In this document: positions 61,176 to 64,000 of the stretch, piece by piece
Layout: each line of letters begins with the position of its first letter
How positions within the stretch are numbered: position 1 is the stretch's first letter
Source of the DNA: Roseomonas populi
GTDB taxonomy: Bacteria; Pseudomonadota; Alphaproteobacteria; Acetobacterales; Acetobacteraceae
Assembly (NCBI RefSeq): GCF_024594815.1
Contig: NZ_JANJOU010000004.1
Location: 229,285-293,284, forward strand
Direction: 5' to 3'
DNA length: 64,000 nucleotides
The notes under the pieces: model-generated
Told to the model about the DNA's origin: nothing
The model's input: the letters and a program-made list of their open reading frames with translations, nothing else
Databases searched by the model: none
Position numbers and translations under genes: made by a program

Positions 61176-61643
61176 ATGCAGCGTTGGGCGAAGTGGATTC
61201 TGGTGGCGGCCCTCGCCGCCCCTCTGGCAGCGGCGGATGCCCAGCAACCCCAGGCGCAGGCCCAGGCCGCGCCCCATGCGTGGCTGTTCGGCACTTGGAC
61301 CGGCGGCATCTTCCCCGCCACCGACACGGAGGGCGCGGCCTGCAACGCCCAGCCCACCGTTGTCTTCACGCGTGACGTCGTCATGCGCGTCTCGCTGCTG
61401 GAGGTGCCCTATCGCCAGCGCCTGATCGAGACGGTCTCCGGCGACCCCAACGCGGTCGAGTTCCGCCTCGCCCCCGCCGCCGCCTCCGTCCTGCCGCTCG
61501 GCAACCGCCTGCCGCCCGACAGCGCCTTCGGCTGCGCCAACCCCAACGTCCTCCGCGTCGAGCGCCGGGGCCCGAACGAGATCGTCTTCCCCAACTGCGC
61601 GGAGTTCCCCAGCCCTCTGAAGCGCTGCACCACCGGGAACTGA
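61176..61643 (+). CDS. Small exported hypothetical protein
   Basis: Unrecognised protein of 155 residues. Residues 1-22 form a Sec signal peptide (WAKWILVAALAAPLAAADA) with likely cleavage before QQPQAQ. The mature part has four cysteines (C56, C120, C141, C151), enough for two disulfides in the periplasm. AWLFGTWTGGIFPATD recalls openings of small lipocalin-like or beta-barrel domains, but I cannot assign a family. AGGGG stands 8 bases upstream of ATG 61176; the GTG just before it (61173) is an alternative. A DUF6065-like gene follows after 10 bases. Confidence 0.65.
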   Translation: MQRWAKWILVAALAAPLAAADAQQPQAQAQAAPHAWLFGTWTGGIFPATDTEGAACNAQPTVVFTRDVVMRVSLLEVPYRQRLIETVSGDPNAVEFRLAPAAASVLPLGNRLPPDSAFGCANPNVLRVERRGPNEIVFPNCAEFPSPLKRCTTGN

Positions 61644-61653
61644 GTCCGGGCCC

Positions 61654-62400
61654 ATGCCGGACGACGCGCCTCCTCTCCGGCTGACCGCCCACGCACTCAA
61701 CGCCAGCCCGCCGCGCCTGCGCGCCGCGCCCACGCGGCGGGACTGGATGGATGCGACCCCGCAGGGCTTCGCCAACCGCTGCCTGCCGCTGACCATCGCC
61801 AACGCCCATGGCTGGGAGGTGGTGACGGAAGGCTCGTTCGAGGCCGTGTGGAATGGCGGCCCCGACCCCGCGGACATAGCCATCCGAACGGAAAGGCCTG
61901 GCCGCCCCACCCCCGTCAGCCATTTCGGCGCGGGGGTACTGACCTTCCACATCGACCTGCTGTTCCGCACCGACCCCGGCATCAGCCTGTGGGTTTCCGG
62001 CCCGACCAACCTGCCAAAGGACGGAATCGCCCCGCTCACCGGGATCGTGGAGACGGACTGGTCGCCTGCCACCTTCACCATGAACTGGCGCTTCACCCGC
62101 CCGCGCCACCCCGTGCGCTTCGCCGCGGGCGAGCCCGTCTGCCTTCTCTTCCCCATCCCGCGCGACCTCATCGCGCGCGTGGTGCCGATAACGCGCCCCA
62201 TCGCCGCCGAGCCCGAGCTTCAGGAGGCCTATGGCGCCTGGAGCAAGTCCCGCAGCGCCTTCAACGCGGGGCTGAAGGAGCCGGGCAGCGCCGCCCGGGC
62301 CGAGGGCTGGCAGCGCGGCTACCACCGCGGCCGCATTGGCGAGGCGGCCTCCGACGACCACCTCACCCGCATCCGCCCCCGAGACTTCGAGCCGGGCTAG
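61654..62400 (+). CDS. DUF6065-like protein
   Basis: Soluble protein of 248 residues. DWMDATPQGFANRCLPLTIANAHGWEV near 31-57, then VSHFGAGVLTFHIDLLFRT, LWVSGPTNLPKDGIAPLTGIVETDW, TFTMNWRFTRP and GEPVCLLFPIPRDLI match the order of conserved stretches in DUF6065 proteins as I know them. These proteins have no assigned function; members often sit near secondary-metabolism genes or phage-like modules. No signal peptide is visible. It follows the small exported-protein gene and ends 10 bases before the convergent carbonic-anhydrase-like gene. Confidence 0.65.
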   Translation: MPDDAPPLRLTAHALNASPPRLRAAPTRRDWMDATPQGFANRCLPLTIANAHGWEVVTEGSFEAVWNGGPDPADIAIRTERPGRPTPVSHFGAGVLTFHIDLLFRTDPGISLWVSGPTNLPKDGIAPLTGIVETDWSPATFTMNWRFTRPRHPVRFAAGEPVCLLFPIPRDLIARVVPITRPIAAEPELQEAYGAWSKSRSAFNAGLKEPGSAARAEGWQRGYHRGRIGEAASDDHLTRIRPRDFEPG

Positions 62401-62410
62401 ACCAAGCGCC

Positions 62411-62932
62411 TCAAAGGCTGGCGCGGTGCTCCTTCGAGAGCGCGACGTAGTGCGGCGCCGTCTTGTCCCAGTGCGCGCGCTCCTCCGCCGTCATGACGCG
62501 GGCCAGGCGGGCGGGGGAGCCGAGCCAGAGCTCGTTGGGCCCGATCACCTTCCCCGGGGCCAACAGCCCACCGGCGCCGAGCATCCCGCCTTCGCGAATC
62601 ACCGCCTTGTCCAGCACCGTGGCACCCATGCCGACGAAGGCCCGGTCCTCCAGCGTGCAGGCGTGGATGATGCAGGCGTGCCCGATCGTCACGTCCGCCC
62701 CGATCACCGCAGGCATCGTGCCGGCGTTGACGTGGATGATCGTGCCGTCCTGCACGTTGCTGCGGGCGCCGATGCGGATGAAGTTCGTGTCCCCGCGCAG
62801 CACGCAGCCGTACCAGACGCTGGCATCCTCCTCCATCGCGACGTCGCCGATGACGGAGGCGGAAGGGGCCACCCACGCAGTCGCGTGGATGGCCGGCATC
62901 TTCCCCTTGAAGGGGTAGAGAGGTCCGCTCAA
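62411..62932 (-). CDS. Gamma-carbonic anhydrase family protein
   Basis: Left-handed beta-helix (hexapeptide repeat) protein of 173 residues. The zinc histidines are in place: H67 ([10 protein letters not shown]), H85 and H90 ([11 protein letters not shown]). The N-terminal strand ends with [27 protein letters not shown], the conserved gamma-class opening. A C-terminal helix is typical. Bacterial members (YrdA/PaaY-like) are variably active; PaaY-type members act as thioesterases in phenylacetate metabolism. The ATG overlaps the argC stop (ATGA). Confidence 0.88.
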   Translation of the reverse strand: MSGPLYPFKGKMPAIHATAWVAPSASVIGDVAMEEDASVWYGCVLRGDTNFIRIGARSNVQDGTIIHVNAGTMPAVIGADVTIGHACIIHACTLEDRAFVGMGATVLDKAVIREGGMLGAGGLLAPGKVIGPNELWLGSPARLARVMTAEERAHWDKTAPHYVALSKEHRASL

Positions 62933-63885
62933 GCGGCCTTCTCCATGCCTTTCGCTGCCGTGAGCCCGAGCATCAGCTCCAGGTTCTGCACCGCAGCGCC
63001 GGAGGCGCCCTTGCCGAGGTTGTCCAGCCGCGCCACCAGCACGGCCTGGCCACGGGCCGCGTTGCCATAGACGCGCAGCTCGATCAGGTTCGTGTCGTTC
63101 AGCGCCTCCGGCTCGATCTTCGCCTCGCCGGCCGTGGGAAGCACGCGGACGTACTCGGCGCCCTCGTAGTAGCGGGAGAGGGCCGCCTCCAGCGCCTCCG
63201 GTGCCGGATTGCCCGTCAGCAGGTCGAGGTGCAGCGGCACGGAAACCAGCATGCCCTGCCGGAAATCCCCGACGCTGGGAACGAAGATCGGGCGGCGGTT
63301 CAGGCCGGTGTAGTGCTGCAGCTCCGGCAGGTGCTTGTGCTCCAGCCCCAGCCCGTAGAGCTCGAAGGAGGGAGCGCTGCCGCCCTCGAACTCCGCGATC
63401 ATCGTCTTGCCCCCGCCGGAATAGCCGGACACGGCGTTGACGGTGACCGGATAGTCCTTCGGCAGGAGGCCGGCATCGACCAGCGGGCGCAGCAGCAGGA
63501 TGCCTCCCGTGGGGTAGCAGCCAGGGTTCGCCACCCGCGCGGCAGCCGCGATCTTCGCGGGCTGGCCGGGAGCCAGCTCCGGCACGCCATAGACCCAGTC
63601 CGGGTTCACGCGGTGCGCGGTGGAGGCATCCAGCAGCCGGGGCGCCTGCGGCCCGAGCTCGGCGGCCAGCGCCGCGGCCTCCTTCGCCGCCGCGTCAGGT
63701 AGGCAGAGGATCACCACGTCCACCTCGGCGAAGAGGGCGCGCTTGGCCGCGGGGTCCTTGCGCTGCTCCGGGGGAAGCGAGCGCAGCTGGACGTCTCGGC
63801 GCCCCTGGAGGCGCTCCACGATCTGCAGCCCGGTCGTGCCGGACTCGCCGTCGATGAAGACGCTGGGGATGCTGCCCTTGGCCAT
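62929..63885 (-). CDS. argC: N-acetyl-gamma-glutamyl-phosphate reductase
   Basis: Arginine biosynthesis step 3, NADPH-dependent reduction of N-acetylglutamyl phosphate. This is the short type-2 form, 318 residues, with the Rossmann start [14 protein letters not shown] (9-22), catalytic C123 in ANPGCYPTG, and VSGYSGGGK near 170. ATG 63885 is supported by AAGGAGGG 5 bases upstream and gives the family N-terminus; a longer in-frame start lies in Gly/Pro-rich DNA. In many alphaproteobacteria the gene follows rpsI, but rpsI is not visible here. The four-base overlap couples it to the carbonic-anhydrase-like gene. Confidence 0.94.
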   Translation of the reverse strand: MAKGSIPSVFIDGESGTTGLQIVERLQGRRDVQLRSLPPEQRKDPAAKRALFAEVDVVILCLPDAAAKEAAALAAELGPQAPRLLDASTAHRVNPDWVYGVPELAPGQPAKIAAAARVANPGCYPTGGILLLRPLVDAGLLPKDYPVTVNAVSGYSGGGKTMIAEFEGGSAPSFELYGLGLEHKHLPELQHYTGLNRRPIFVPSVGDFRQGMLVSVPLHLDLLTGNPAPEALEAALSRYYEGAEYVRVLPTAGEAKIEPEALNDTNLIELRVYGNAARGQAVLVARLDNLGKGASGAAVQNLELMLGLTAAKGMEKAA

Positions 63886-63941
63886 GCGGCCCTCCTTGAA
63901 GGGGGGATGAATATGGGGGTTGGGGGTTGCGGAAACGCAAG

Positions 63942-63969
63942 AGGGGCGGGCCACGCCGGCCGCCCCCCC
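63942..63969 (-). terminator. Candidate terminator of the gene upstream of argC
   Basis: GGGCG[G]GCC, a 5-base loop, then GGCCGCCC give an 8-bp stem with one bulged G. On the minus strand it is followed by TCTTGCGTTT. It stands between a possible minus-strand stop at 63974 and the argC start. Confidence 0.45.
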
Positions 63970-63973
63970 CGGT

Positions 63974-64000
63974 TTACAGGCCACGGCGGGGCAGCGGTGC
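63974..64000 (-). CDS. Possible 3' end of a gene continuing beyond the window
   Basis: On the minus strand the last bases read APLPRRGL followed by TAA at 63974-63976, and a hairpin with a T-rich tail comes directly after. That arrangement fits the end of an upstream gene. Eight codons are too few to identify it, and the end does not resemble rpsI. Confidence 0.25.
   Translation of the reverse strand, partial: APLPRRGL

Overview
The window is a 64 kb stretch of chromosome from a very GC-rich bacterium (codon third positions are almost all G or C). The gene content points to an alphaproteobacterium, most likely Acetobacteraceae (Roseomonas-like); this placement is an inference. Supporting signs are minCDE, lpxB, glnE, a eukaryote-like NADP isocitrate dehydrogenase, a short type-2 ArgC, a Zur-type Fur protein, TRAP and Pot-type ABC transporters, and an IGHN-PP type N-terminus on PrfC. 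I see no insertion sequence, prophage, CRISPR array, rRNA or tRNA. Coding density is high, no gene-free stretch exceeds 300 bases, and many genes overlap by 1 to 19 bases.

Layout. 1-2023: a cut-off ParA-like ATPase, a small membrane protein and a DMT exporter. 2158-7302: a coupled run of NUDIX hydrolase, AlaX-type tRNA editing protein, mercaptopyruvate sulfurtransferase, cystathionine beta-lyase, an unknown protein and a GT61 glycosyltransferase. 7333-10276: an MFS/nucleotide-translocase-like carrier, a Tat-exported aldo/keto reductase and Zur. 10293-12699: hisI, a GOLPH3-like protein and lpxB. 12750-14185: two YsnF/DUF2382 stress proteins. 14256-22415: a CoA-thioester aromatic degradation cluster. 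A monooxygenase/old-yellow-enzyme fusion diverges from a seven-gene overlapping operon (SDR, MarR, crotonase, acyl-CoA dehydrogenase, aryl-CoA ligase, thioesterase, Rid protein), best read as aerobic 2-aminobenzoyl-CoA (anthranilate) catabolism. 22475-29198: cytochrome b561, icd, a DUF599 protein, a 2H-phosphoesterase-like protein, a HAD nucleotidase, prfC and a Bcr/CflA exporter. 29357-34621: an unknown gene beside a Fur-like box, two murein enzymes (DUF882 and L,D-transpeptidase), a proline-rich protein and a DUF1028 protein. 34625-38931: a GGDEF-EAL protein, minE, minD, minC and a thioesterase.

38962-47639: a seven-gene operon of solute-binding protein, 2-hydroxyacid dehydrogenase, class II aldolase-like protein, PotA/B/C-like transporter and a signal-less gamma-glutamyltransferase. 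It diverges from a DAO-type amine oxidase. Together they could import and dismantle a gamma-glutamylated amine or related compound. 48037-53026: an AhpC-type peroxiredoxin, a PAS-EAL protein and a DctPQM TRAP transporter. 53091-59781: a YhdP/AsmA-like protein divergent from glnE, followed by a Bcp-type peroxiredoxin. 59890-64000: an MFS carrier, a small secreted protein, a DUF6065-like protein, a gamma-carbonic anhydrase and argC.

The most interesting points are the 15-bp direct repeats between the two arms of the aryl-CoA cluster, the Rid protein there that lacks its usual carboxylate-binding arginine, the cytosolic GGT/amine-oxidase import cluster, a bacterial GOLPH3 homologue, a compact protein with two HxT motifs, and a Fur-like box by a Bcr exporter.
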